Shown: positions 1 to 6,370 of the stretch, in pieces | How the letters are laid out: the number at the start of each line of letters is the position of its first letter | How positions within the stretch are numbered: the stretch's first letter is position 1 | NCBI GenBank assembly: GCA_026388365.1 | Contig: JAPLJW010000135.1 | Location: 1-13,050, forward strand | Origin: Deltaproteobacteria bacterium | Lineage (GTDB): Bacteria > Desulfobacterota > Syntrophia > Syntrophales > UBA5619 | Direction of reading: 5' to 3' | Length of the DNA stretch: 13,050 nucleotides | Made by a program: the position numbers and the translations under genes | The notes under the pieces: model-generated | What the model saw: the letters and a program-made list of their open reading frames with translations, nothing else | Databases searched by the model: none | What the model was told of the DNA's origin: nothing

Positions 1-11
1 TTATGTTCCAT
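1..11 (-). CDS. Start of an unidentified gene leaving the left edge
   Basis: Only the first three codons are visible on the minus strand (ATG GAA CAT, Met-Glu-His), so no product can be named. The evidence is a strong Shine-Dalgarno (AAGGAGG) six bases before the ATG. The same frame stays open upstream to another ATG at 68, which would add 19 residues, but that ATG lacks a Shine-Dalgarno, so the start at 11 is preferred. The region just upstream forms a large inverted repeat that includes the ribosome binding site. This could be a chance ATG; a gene is only moderately likely. Confidence 0.4.
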
Positions 12-86
12 GACCTGCCTCCTTATTTTTGGCTCTGTATTTGGGATACCCTTCCAAGTATAACCCATGGTGATAAGGAGCAGGTC
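12..86 (-). promoter_or_regulatory. Inverted repeat covering the ribosome binding site of the left-edge gene
   Basis: GACCTGCCTCCTTAT (12-26) is complementary to ATAAGGAGCAGGTC (73-86), with 14 pairs and a single bulged base. An inner stem pairs TGGG (42-45) with CCCA (64-67) and TAC (47-49) with GTA (58-60). In a minus-strand transcript the arm at 12-26 carries the AAGGAGG ribosome binding site, so folding would hide it. This could be a translational switch, or simply the end of a repeat or mobile element. The structure is seen directly; the function is inferred. Confidence 0.5.
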
Positions 87-124
87 GCTATTTTTTACTG
101 TCAGCCATTATGTCCAGAATTAGA

Positions 125-175
125 CTGGATGCCGGATCTGGCCTGCCCCGTACCTGATACGGGGTCCGGCATGAC
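125..175. repeat. Short intergenic palindromic (REP-like) repeat, copy 1
   Basis: The element starts CTGGATGCCGGA and ends TCCGGCATGAC. The outer stem is ATGCCGGA (129-136) with TCCGGCAT (165-172). A perfect inner stem pairs CCCCGTA (146-152) with TACGGGG (158-164) around a five-base loop, and positions 137-145 are an unpaired bulge. The termini follow the same GTCA..CCGG / CCGG..CCAG pattern as the element at 4366-4430, so both probably belong to one dispersed repeat family. Confidence 0.65.
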
Positions 176-319
176 AATCTTAGACATGTTTACTTGCCGG
201 AGTAATACTGCATCCGTCACAAGGTGATTTTAGATGGACCGTTACCAGCTCAACCGCAAGGAGTTATCCATAGCCACCGCAGCAGCTTTTTCGCGGAACG
301 CCACGGGGCGCCCGTTCGG
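176..319. other. Intergenic stretch with no recognised gene
   Basis: Together with the repeats at 12-175 this makes a gap of just over 300 bases before the cyclophilin gene. The short open frames here overlap the repeat or the opposite strand of the cyclophilin and match nothing I recognise. Downstream of the cyclophilin stop there is a small stem (ACGGG 303-307 with CCCGT 311-315) without a T-tract, so I do not call a terminator. Confidence 0.5.
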
Positions 320-907
320 TTACGGGAGAACCTTCATCGACTTGATGATGACCGGTATTTCCGGGACGTCCCGGAAACCCTTCTGCATGCCGGTCTTGAC
401 GGCGGCGATCTTGTCCACGACGTCCATCCCCTCACTGACTTTGCCAAAGACCGCATACCCATATCCCTGCGGTGTCTTGTCGCGATGGTTCAGAGAGCCA
501 TTGTCGACCACATTGATGAAGAACTGGGCGGTGGCTGAATCGACCACCATGGTGCGGGCCATGGCGAGCGTCCCTGGCCGGTTCTTCAGACCATTGTCCG
601 CTTCGTTCTTGATCGGCGGGTTGGTCTGTTTCTGATTCAGGTCGGCCGTGAATCCTCCGCCCTGAATCATGAAGTTGGGAATGACCCGGTGGTAGACGGT
701 GCCGTCATAGAAGCCGCTGTTGACATAGCCCAGGAAGTTCTTTACCGAGATCGGCGCCTCCTTGGTGAAGAGTTCCAGTTTCACATTCCCCATGCTGGTT
801 TCCATGACGACGACAGGGTTCCCGGCGGCCGGTTCGGCGGCGCCCGCGATGCCGGCGCCGAGAATCGGGAGACCGCAGGCCAGGATGACCAGAATCTTTT
901 TCAGCAT
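320..907 (-). CDS. Secreted cyclophilin-type peptidyl-prolyl cis-trans isomerase
   Basis: A 195-residue single-domain cyclophilin that isomerises Xaa-Pro bonds during protein folding, probably in the periplasm. Residues 1 to about 24 form a signal peptide: two lysines, a hydrophobic core, then a small-residue cleavage region (AGIAGAA). The catalytic domain fills the rest: [12 protein letters not shown] (residues 73-84, with the catalytic Arg74), then [11 protein letters not shown] (126-136), and YAVFGKV (151-157). An upstream in-frame ATG at 931 would add eight residues, but AAGGAGG lies five bases before the ATG at 907 and the signal peptide begins there, so 907 is chosen. The gene stands alone, with an AT-rich upstream region. 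PpiA/PpiB-like is the obvious family; the exact orthologue is not resolved. Confidence 0.93.
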   Translation of the reverse strand: MLKKILVILACGLPILGAGIAGAAEPAAGNPVVVMETSMGNVKLELFTKEAPISVKNFLGYVNSGFYDGTVYHRVIPNFMIQGGGFTADLNQKQTNPPIKNEADNGLKNRPGTLAMARTMVVDSATAQFFINVVDNGSLNHRDKTPQGYGYAVFGKVSEGMDVVDKIAAVKTGMQKGFRDVPEIPVIIKSMKVLP

Positions 908-974
908 TGTTTCCTCCTTGAAGTTGTCCATAAAAAAAGTCCCATAAAAATTTTACAATACTTCTGTACGTTCA

Positions 975-1002
975 ATCATACTTGATTAATACCACCATAC
1001 AA
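975..1002 (-). promoter_or_regulatory. Candidate promoter for the cyclophilin gene
   Basis: Reading the minus strand, TTGTAT (997-1002) and TATGAT (975-980) are 16 bases apart and resemble sigma-70 -35 and -10 boxes, about 70 bases before the start codon. The whole 932-1150 intergenic region is AT-rich. It also holds an imperfect hairpin at 1099-1125, past the end of the serine hydrolase gene. The match is partial and based on inspection only. Confidence 0.3.
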
Positions 1003-1150
1003 ACCATAACCATAATTGTTTTCATAAGTTGTTTTCCTTTCATGCTACTCATATCATGACCTACACCCAGAATGTGTATCTCATTTGAATTTAGAATTTT
1101 GCCATTTTTTTGAAATGACCGGCAAGTTAATTCTGCAGAATCCAGGTCCT

Positions 1151-1493
1151 CTACTGCTGGATCAGGTCCTTGATAACCTTAATGATTTCAGACGTGAACT
1201 GATCTGCGGCACCCTCTATCTTGCTCGGGTAGCGGTTGATAAAGACGATGATCGTCGCGCCGTTTCCCCCGGCCTGGGTATATGCCGAGCTGTTGTAACC
1301 GGTGATCTCACCGGAGTGGCCAATAAATATTCCTCCGTTCATGACGCCAAGTCCGTAGCTGGACGTATTGGGAGACGCAAAAGTCAACTGTTCCTTGTGC
1401 ATTTCCGGGCTTAACAGCATCCCGCTCGCCAGTGCCTGCAACCAGGTCTTTATGTCCATAAGATCAGAGATCATGCCACCAGCGGTGAAAAAA
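1151..1493 (-). pseudogene. C-terminal part of the serine hydrolase, in a shifted frame
   Basis: This stretch continues the protein that begins at 2247, but one frame away. It encodes FTAGGMIS, then MDIKTWL, GLGVM, and GHSGEITGYNS, followed by a strand-rich end, which is the usual C-terminal half of class C beta-lactamase/DD-peptidase-like hydrolases. HSG is the third active-site motif of this fold (KTG-box equivalent). It has no good start or ribosome binding site of its own; the longer open frame up to 1744 is the antisense-like extension of a wrong frame. Adding one T to the six-T run on the minus strand (plus-strand A6, 1488-1493) would join both parts into one protein of about 365 residues. 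Confidence 0.75.
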
Positions 1494-2247
1494 GGCGTCG
1501 GCGATTCATGTAACCGTGCATGAAAGGGACAGGCATCTCCGCTGTCGTGGGAAAACTTGTGTTCTGGAGGCCAAGCTTGTCGATGATCCTGCTTTTGATC
1601 TCCTTGCCCACGGTATTGCCCGTAAGCTTCTCGATGATCATGCCGAGCAGTAGATAGTTGGTGTTGTTGTAATCGTAGCCCTGTCCTGGAGGCGCTACCA
1701 CTCCATGGGCTATCGACATATTTACAACCTGTTTCGGTGTCCACGCTGCGGTGGGATCGGCAAGAAATTTCGACCAGAAGTTCTCGTCATTCGTGTAGTT
1801 GAAAAGCCCAGATGTCATATTCAGCAGATTGCGGATGGTTATCTTGTCTCTGTTGGGCACGGTTACGCCCAGGTCGTACATGTCAAGTGTATCTGTCAGT
1901 TTGAGTCTTTTCTCGTCGGCAAGCTGGAGGATCATCGTGGCAGTGAAAGTCTTGGTTATGCTGGCAATCCGCACGTGGTCATAAATGGTTGGCCCCGTGC
2001 CTGTCTTGATGTCACCAACGCCCTTGCATGAAATCCATTCGCCCTTGCCTGGAACCCAGACGCCGACTATCACCCCCGGCACACCGAACTCCGCCATCTT
2101 GGCATCCACGGCCTTGTTCAGTTTGTCCTGAACATCCTGGCTGAACGGCTGCCCGGCGCTCGTGTCTGTACTGCATGATGAAACGCCCAGTGCCGAGAAA
2201 GTCAACAGCAGGCACATCAGGAAAACATGAAAGATACGGGGCTGCAT
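1471..2247 (-). pseudogene. Lipoprotein serine hydrolase (beta-lactamase/DD-peptidase fold), N-terminal part
   Basis: The N-terminal two thirds of a serine hydrolase of the beta-lactamase-related/D-Ala-D-Ala carboxypeptidase family, which includes peptidases, esterases and beta-lactamases. Residues 1-25 are a lipoprotein signal peptide with lipobox VSSC (Cys25). SITK (96-99) supplies the nucleophile Ser96 and Lys99. YNN (193-195) is the second active-site motif, and HGY (244-246) is followed by a frame break. AAAGGAGG lies six bases before the ATG at 2247, so that start is firm. After residue 248 the frame runs into unrelated residues and stops at 1471, while the missing C-terminal half lies in another frame at 1151-1493. 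Either the gene is inactivated or a base was lost in the A6 homopolymer during sequencing. The substrate cannot be told from sequence. Confidence 0.85.
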
Positions 2248-2385
2248 TCTAAACCTCCTTTGAATCTCTTTTTTGACTCAGGCTTATGGATTGAATTGAT
2301 GTTGATGATTGGATCGGGCAGGCCGGTTTCTCCCGACGCAACAGAGCGAATGCCGGGCTGGCCCCGTTTCCCCTGCCGATCTTTT

Positions 2386-2410
2386 GGGGGAGGCCTTCGC
2401 GGCCTCCCCC
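2386..2410. terminator. Strong hairpin beyond the small basic gene
   Basis: GGGGGAGGCC (2386-2395) pairs perfectly with GGCCTCCCCC (2401-2410) around the loop TTCGC, starting nine bases past the stop codon of the 36-residue gene. That position suggests a terminator for the minus-strand gene, but on that strand the stem is followed by AAAAG, not by Ts. The T-rich flank (ATTTTAT) is on the plus strand, where no upstream gene needs it. It may act without a U-tract or protect the 3' end. Confidence 0.45.
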
Positions 2411-2418
2411 ATTTTATG

Positions 2419-2529
2419 CTATTTGGTTTTCCCTTTCGCTTCCTTCGCCCGGAGCTTGAGGCTTTTCTCCCGTCGTCTGCGCTTGCGGTCCAATTCCTTC
2501 TTCCGTTCGATCTTCTTGTGCTGGCTCAT
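2419..2529 (-). CDS. Small very basic protein, 36 residues
   Basis: ATG at 2529 is preceded by GGGAGG four bases upstream, and the frame ends in TAG at 2419. The product begins MSQHKKIERKKELDRKRRRR and then continues EKSLKLRAKEAKGKTK. Half of its residues (18 of 36) are Lys or Arg, five are acidic, and it has no aromatic residues. Such a chain probably forms a single helix and could bind RNA, DNA or the ribosome. It resembles the very short Arg/Lys-rich proteins grouped as DUF6800, which I recall only by pattern, so the family is tentative. The gene has its own ribosome binding site and a strong hairpin right after the stop, which supports it being real despite its size. Confidence 0.6.
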   Translation of the reverse strand: MSQHKKIERKKELDRKRRRREKSLKLRAKEAKGKTK

Positions 2530-2598
2530 GATACCTCCCTATTATTAGTAGTCAAAACGTGAATAGAGGCTCCGTCCCTCTGTTTCCAATGGTCCGGG

Positions 2599-2639
2599 GG
2601 AAAGGGCGCTTTCCTTATATCTCCCGGATGATGTCCGGG
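2599..2639. repeat. Two short stem-loops between the small gene and hicB
   Basis: GGAAAG (2599-2604) pairs with CTTTCC (2609-2614), and CCCGGA (2623-2628) pairs with TCCGGG (2634-2639). Neither is followed by a T-tract on the minus strand. The second shares ATGTCCGGG with the stem at 3364-3378, so related palindromes flank the hicAB pair. Confidence 0.4.
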
Positions 2640-2679
2640 CAGGTGGATCTGCGTCGCCTTCCAATTTCCATATGATACT

Positions 2680-3024
2680 TCAGGCGTGTGTCTCGGAAAC
2701 GGCCTTTTCCAGAACGTCCTTGACAAAGGCGTTCAAGGTCTTCCCCTCATTCATGGCATTGCTTACAAGGCGCTTGTGGAGATCGGGATCCAGGCGAAGA
2801 TTGAAGGCGCCCTTGAAGGGTTTTTCAGGTTGTTTGCCCGTCTCTTTACAGAATTCAAGATAATCGTCAACGGCTTCCTCGAAAACCGTTCGCAGTGAAA
2901 CAACGTCCGTTCCTTCGTAGCTTACCAGGGCTCGAATGAACTCCAATTTCCCGTAGAAAACCTTATCGCCATCGTTGTAATGAACAGACCCGAAATAGCC
3001 ATTGTATTCCATCGTGTCTTTCAT
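2680..3024 (-). CDS. hicB: HicB-type antitoxin
   Basis: A 114-residue protein of the HicB family, which neutralises HicA and represses the operon. The N-terminal part (about residues 5-60: YNGYFGSVHYNDGDKVFYG, then FEEAVDDYLEFC) is the partly degraded RNase-H-like fold typical of HicB. The C-terminal part (about 72-110: FNLRLDPDLHKRL followed by LNAFVKDVLEKAV) is a ribbon-helix-helix DNA-binding domain. Its ATG overlaps the hicA stop codon by four bases (ATGA), implying translational coupling. The toxin-first gene order is usual for hicAB. Family assignment is solid; activity is inferred. Confidence 0.9.
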   Translation of the reverse strand: MKDTMEYNGYFGSVHYNDGDKVFYGKLEFIRALVSYEGTDVVSLRTVFEEAVDDYLEFCKETGKQPEKPFKGAFNLRLDPDLHKRLVSNAMNEGKTLNAFVKDVLEKAVSETHA

Positions 3025-3275
3025 AGGAGATCCCCCCTCTTCAAAAGTGCTTCTCCCTGTTCAATCTGGTATCGTTTCAATGTCGGTGCGGGGTGTGGCC
3101 GATAGGGGATGATCGGATCTGATGTCCGATGGTCGAAACAAACGCGCGATCCCCCGGTTTTCCCTGCCTTGACCCTGGTATATCCGAAGCCTATCAGCAG
3201 AGCGGTCATTTCATCCCACGTGAAGTCAGTGGGATGCGCAAGAAATCGCCTTACCAGCTTATCATGTTTGCTCAT
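3021..3275 (-). CDS. hicA: HicA-type mRNA interferase toxin
   Basis: An 84-residue HicA-family toxin, expected to cleave mRNA on ribosomes or in free form when HicB is absent. It has the dsRBD-like pattern: a helix (WDEMTALLIGFGY, residues 20-32), then GGSRVCF (41-47), and PYRPHP (57-62). Residue 44 in the GSR segment is Arg where E. coli-like HicA has the catalytic His. The GSR plus RPHP form is, from memory, a regular subfamily, so this need not mean inactivity. An open frame extends up to a TTG at 3323, but the ATG at 3275 has GAAGGGG about five bases upstream and starts at the usual family N-terminus, so it is chosen. It heads the hicA-hicB operon. Confidence 0.88.
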   Translation of the reverse strand: MSKHDKLVRRFLAHPTDFTWDEMTALLIGFGYTRVKAGKTGGSRVCFDHRTSDPIIPYRPHPAPTLKRYQIEQGEALLKRGDLL

Positions 3276-3294
3276 GAATACCCCTTCGATTGGC

Positions 3295-3323
3295 AGGATA
3301 GCAGAGACCCGTAAAACAGGCAA
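3295..3323 (-). promoter_or_regulatory. Candidate hicAB promoter
   Basis: On the minus strand TTGCCT (3318-3323) and TATCCT (3295-3300) are 17 bases apart, each matching four of six consensus positions. Transcription would start about a dozen bases before the hicA ATG. HicB would be expected to bind nearby; candidate palindromic sequence lies at 3352-3378. Confidence 0.35.
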
Positions 3324-3351
3324 TCGGAAAACCTAAAATTAGTTACCTATA

Positions 3352-3378
3352 TTTCCCGGCTTTCCCGGCATGTCCGGG
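3352..3378. repeat. Tandem TTTCCCGGC repeat and palindrome upstream of hicA
   Basis: TTTCCCGGC occurs twice in direct tandem (3352-3360 and 3361-3369). The second copy overlaps a stem CCCGG (3364-3368) with CCGGG (3374-3378). It lies between the divergent hicA and GT2 genes and may be an operator. No protein binding is shown. Confidence 0.4.
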
Positions 3379-3567
3379 GATCTTTCGCAGCCTCTGCACG
3401 AGCAGGGGACAGGATTACTCTTCTCCAACCAGGGTTGAAACAGGGGGCCGCGCCATCAAAGGTTTGTGCCGCTTGTTTTTTTCTGTTATGGGTTGCGGCA
3501 GAGCAAAAAGATTTTTCCATGAAATGTCAAGGTTTCCCTGTTGCATGGGGAGATAACGGGATGTGAC

Positions 3568-4320
3568 ATGACCGTCGTGATCGTAATGCCAACTTACAAT
3601 GAGGTTGCCTGCATCGGCGACATGATCCGCGTTCTGCTGGAAAGAATCTTTCCGGAAATAACCCGGGCGAAGATGCATCTGCTGATCGTGGATGACGAAT
3701 CTCCGGACCGCACGGGCGATGTGGTCCGGGCAATGGCCTTGCGTGATCCGTGTCTGCATCTTCTGACCGGGACAAGAAGAGGTTTGGGCTGGGCGTATGT
3801 CAGGGGGATGATATATGCGATGGAAGTGCTGCACGCCGACGCGGTTATGGAAATGGACGCTGATTTTCAACACGATCCCGCCTGCGTGCCGCACATGGTA
3901 GAAAGGCTGCTGGCGGGGGCGGATTATGTCATCGGATCCCGTTATACCGCGGGAGGATCCGTCCCTGCTTCGTGGCTGCGGTATCGCAAATTTCTGAGCT
4001 TCTGGGGCAATCGGGCGTTCCGTTACTTTTTGAATGAACGTCGAATTCATGATTATACGACGGGGTTCCGACTCACCCGGGTAAAAGGGGTGTTGGATCA
4101 GATCGTTTTGGAGAACGTCTCGGCACTGGAACGATTCGCCTTCAAGATAGACCTGCTTTGCCGGACGCTGCGCCACGCCCGGCGCATCGAGGAAATCCCC
4201 ATCCATTTTCGGGAACGCCGGGCCGGCACAACCAAGTTTTCCCTGAACGAATTGGCGGCGACCGGTCGCGTTTTGTGTCGATTGCTCGGAAGAAAATTCA
4301 GGCGAACAGGGTCTTCTTAA
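3568..4320 (+). CDS. GT2 polyprenol-phosphate sugar (mannose/glucose) synthase-like glycosyltransferase
   Basis: A 250-residue GT-A fold family 2 glycosyltransferase close to dolichol/polyprenol monophosphomannose synthases, which move a hexose from a nucleotide sugar to a polyprenyl phosphate at the inner membrane face. Visible motifs are VIVMPTYNE (4-12), VDDESPDRTGD (41-51), the metal-binding MDADFQHDP (96-104), IGSRYTAGG (122-130), TTGFR (164-168) and FRERRAGTTKF (214-224). It ends after the catalytic domain, with no membrane anchor or GtrA domain, as in the short DPM1 type. The frame is open from a TTG at 3541; ATG 3568 fits the family N-terminus but has no good Shine-Dalgarno, so the start is uncertain by nine residues. 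It converges on the GT-C gene at 4507, which could use its product. Sugar specificity is unknown. Confidence 0.88.
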   Translation: MTVVIVMPTYNEVACIGDMIRVLLERIFPEITRAKMHLLIVDDESPDRTGDVVRAMALRDPCLHLLTGTRRGLGWAYVRGMIYAMEVLHADAVMEMDADFQHDPACVPHMVERLLAGADYVIGSRYTAGGSVPASWLRYRKFLSFWGNRAFRYFLNERRIHDYTTGFRLTRVKGVLDQIVLENVSALERFAFKIDLLCRTLRHARRIEEIPIHFRERRAGTTKFSLNELAATGRVLCRLLGRKFRRTGSS

Positions 4321-4365
4321 CAGTCCAACAATAGTAACGATACTTGGCGCGTTCACATCACAGTC

Positions 4366-4430
4366 GTCACCCCGGCGGAGGCCGGGGTCCAGTTAAAATA
4401 ATTCTGGATTCCGGCCTCTGCCGGAATGAC
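4366..4430. repeat. Double-hairpin intergenic (REP-like) repeat, copy 2
   Basis: Two stem-loops stand in tandem. ACCCCGGC (4369-4376) pairs with GCCGGGGT (4381-4388), and ATTCCGGC (4408-4415) pairs with GCCGGAAT (4420-4427), each with a four-base loop. The ends GTCACCCCGGC and GCCGGAATGAC are themselves near-perfect inverted repeats. It lies between the two convergent glycosyltransferase genes and may also end transcription from both sides. The pattern of the ends matches the element at 125-175. Confidence 0.75.
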
Positions 4431-4506
4431 CCATGTAAAGACTATTATGGGACAATTAATAAGCGAAGCCGGAGGAAAGGATCTGCATTCCATGAACGGG
4501 CGGCTT

Positions 4507-6240
4507 TTACGGATTTGATGTTTTCTCGCCAGCGACGGCAAGGATTTTCATGTCGTACTTCCGATAGCGGGTGTCTGAATACGGGAGTGGGTTGCGGTAC
4601 GTCTGGATACAGACGAGATGGTTTTCCCGGAGTCCGAAGTACTGCTGTTTTGCCCACGGCGGAATAATGTCCAATGCGGCGTCGCCGTTTATTTCCACGC
4701 CCCGCGCCCCCCCGAGTATGAGCATGCCGTCTCCGAGCTCGGCCTCACTGCGAAGGTTGTTGACGTCCTCTATTTTAAAGAGGGGATTGTAATTCAGCCG
4801 ATATTTCAGGTAACCGTTCGCCAGATAATCCGTATAATATCTTTGATCGGGGTGCGCCTGGATATAGGCGGCCGCATCGTTGATGTCCTTCAGGCCGTCG
4901 TGATAGTAGTTTTGAATGGTATGCAGGCTGTATGCCGAAATCCCGGCAACCAAAAACAGGCCGGTCAACATGATTTTTCGGTATCGGCGGAGACGGGAGA
5001 AGCACAATGCGCCGATACACACGACGGGGATGCTCAGGTACGCCTGTAAACGGGGAGGTTTCGGGAACAGGCAATATCGTTTGTTTGCGAATATTTCTCC
5101 GATCGAAACGGGTGCGAACTCCAGGGTGATGTAACCGGCCGCCGCCCATATCAGCAATATGGCCATGATCCTGTTTGCATCGGGGGTGAAGCGCTTCCGA
5201 ACATAAAGAGCCCAGGCGATGGCGCCGAACAGCATCAGGTGATAGTAGATCGAAAAATAGTGGACCACCCCGCGTGAGTATGGTTTGAAAGCAAACGTGT
5301 ACTGGGTGTACTCGAAAAGTCCGCCATAAAATCCGACGATTTCGAGAAAACCGATGTTGTACTTCTTCAGATGAGGAAGGGCCCAGAGGGCGTTTACGTT
5401 GAACACCTGGGCCTTCGACAGCAATGTGTTCTGCAGGAAAGGATCTCCGGAATTGGCGTAGTAGTAATAGGACAGGAGGGCGAAAAACGGAATGAATCCC
5501 AGGATGACGAACAGGTGTTGCAGCCTGAACCGGCGATAGATCAGGAAATAGAGGAGGAAAAAGGAGGGCAGGACGACTCCCAATACCTTCATGCCATGGG
5601 ACAACGAGAAAAACACACCCGACAGGAAAAACCAGAGCCCCGCCTTTTTCGAAGACCCGTTGCCCCGCAGTTGGATTTCGCCCCGGGCGAAGCAAAAGAC
5701 CGTCAGCCCGACCAACAGCCCCAGCGGGACATCCGGTGAAATCTTCGTCGCAAACGCACAGTCCAGAGGATACACCGCCAGAAGGAATGCGGCGATGAGT
5801 CCGAGTTCCCGGTCGCCACCGAACAGACTGACGAAAAAATAGGCGAGGATGACGCCGAATATCGAACAGAGAAAGGGGAAGAGAATGAAGCCGAAGTCGT
5901 TGCGCCCGAATGACGCGACCAGGTATTTCACGGGCACGAGGAACGACATCCGGAGTTGGAAGATGTGCGCGGGATCGAATTTGTTTTCGGCGATGATGTT
6001 CCTGATGGGTGCGAGGGAATAGCTCCCCTGAACCATGCTGTTGATCGTATTGATGTATATGGCGTCATCGTGCGGATCGGCGCCGACATACCCGATGAAA
6101 AACAGCAACCGAAACGCGATCGCGACTGCAACGATGGCGGCCAGCACAATCCGGCACGTCCACAAATCGGAATACGGTTCGTCCTTTGGGCCGCTGCAGG
6201 GTTCAATCCCGGATGGTTCGCTGCTCGGTATCTTGTCCAT
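4507..6240 (-). CDS. GT39-like GT-C membrane glycosyltransferase
   Basis: A 577-residue multi-pass protein resembling the ArnT/PMT (GT39, GT83) superfamily, which takes a sugar from a polyprenyl-phosphate donor and adds it to lipid, glycan or protein on the outer face of the inner membrane. After a polar N-terminus, the first membrane helix is at about residues 31-50. It is followed by the first periplasmic loop with GADPHDDAIYINTINSMVQG (53-72), where the Asp-Asp pair fits the acidic metal/donor motif of the family. About ten further hydrophobic segments follow, then a soluble C-terminal region from about residue 450. No Shine-Dalgarno is obvious before the ATG at 6240, so the exact start is open. 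It converges with the GT2 gene, a possible donor-making partner, across a repeat. Acceptor and sugar cannot be inferred. Confidence 0.82.
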   Translation of the reverse strand: MDKIPSSEPSGIEPCSGPKDEPYSDLWTCRIVLAAIVAVAIAFRLLFFIGYVGADPHDDAIYINTINSMVQGSYSLAPIRNIIAENKFDPAHIFQLRMSFLVPVKYLVASFGRNDFGFILFPFLCSIFGVILAYFFVSLFGGDRELGLIAAFLLAVYPLDCAFATKISPDVPLGLLVGLTVFCFARGEIQLRGNGSSKKAGLWFFLSGVFFSLSHGMKVLGVVLPSFFLLYFLIYRRFRLQHLFVILGFIPFFALLSYYYYANSGDPFLQNTLLSKAQVFNVNALWALPHLKKYNIGFLEIVGFYGGLFEYTQYTFAFKPYSRGVVHYFSIYYHLMLFGAIAWALYVRKRFTPDANRIMAILLIWAAAGYITLEFAPVSIGEIFANKRYCLFPKPPRLQAYLSIPVVCIGALCFSRLRRYRKIMLTGLFLVAGISAYSLHTIQNYYHDGLKDINDAAAYIQAHPDQRYYTDYLANGYLKYRLNYNPLFKIEDVNNLRSEAELGDGMLILGGARGVEINGDAALDIIPPWAKQQYFGLRENHLVCIQTYRNPLPYSDTRYRKYDMKILAVAGEKTSNP

Positions 6241-6318
6241 TATCGGCTATCGTATCATCAGTACTTAGAATATTCCCGTCTATTCTTGTCTTGTCCTAAG
6301 AAAGAAGAAAGAAGGAGG

Positions 6319-6350
6319 TTGCAAGCGATAAGCCGATCCCCTTGTATAAT
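6319..6350 (+). promoter_or_regulatory. Candidate promoter of the transketolase operon
   Basis: A perfect TATAAT (6345-6350) lies in a region of otherwise unremarkable sequence, with TTGCAA (6319-6324) upstream. The spacer of 20 bases is longer than ideal, so the -35 is uncertain. A start near 6357 would give a leader of about 190 nt before the ATG at 6547. The remaining part of this 306-base gap (6241-6318) holds an A/G-rich tract at about 6298-6318 and no gene. Confidence 0.45.
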
Positions 6351-6370
6351 CAAGCGCGTTGTTATAAAAT

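Noticed and set aside
224..635. Plus-strand open frames at 224-538 and 234-635
   Set aside because: They are antisense to the cyclophilin gene, and neither has family resemblance.
3415..4356. 313-residue minus-strand frame opposite the GT2 gene
   Set aside because: It has no family motifs, whereas the plus strand has the full GT2 motif series.
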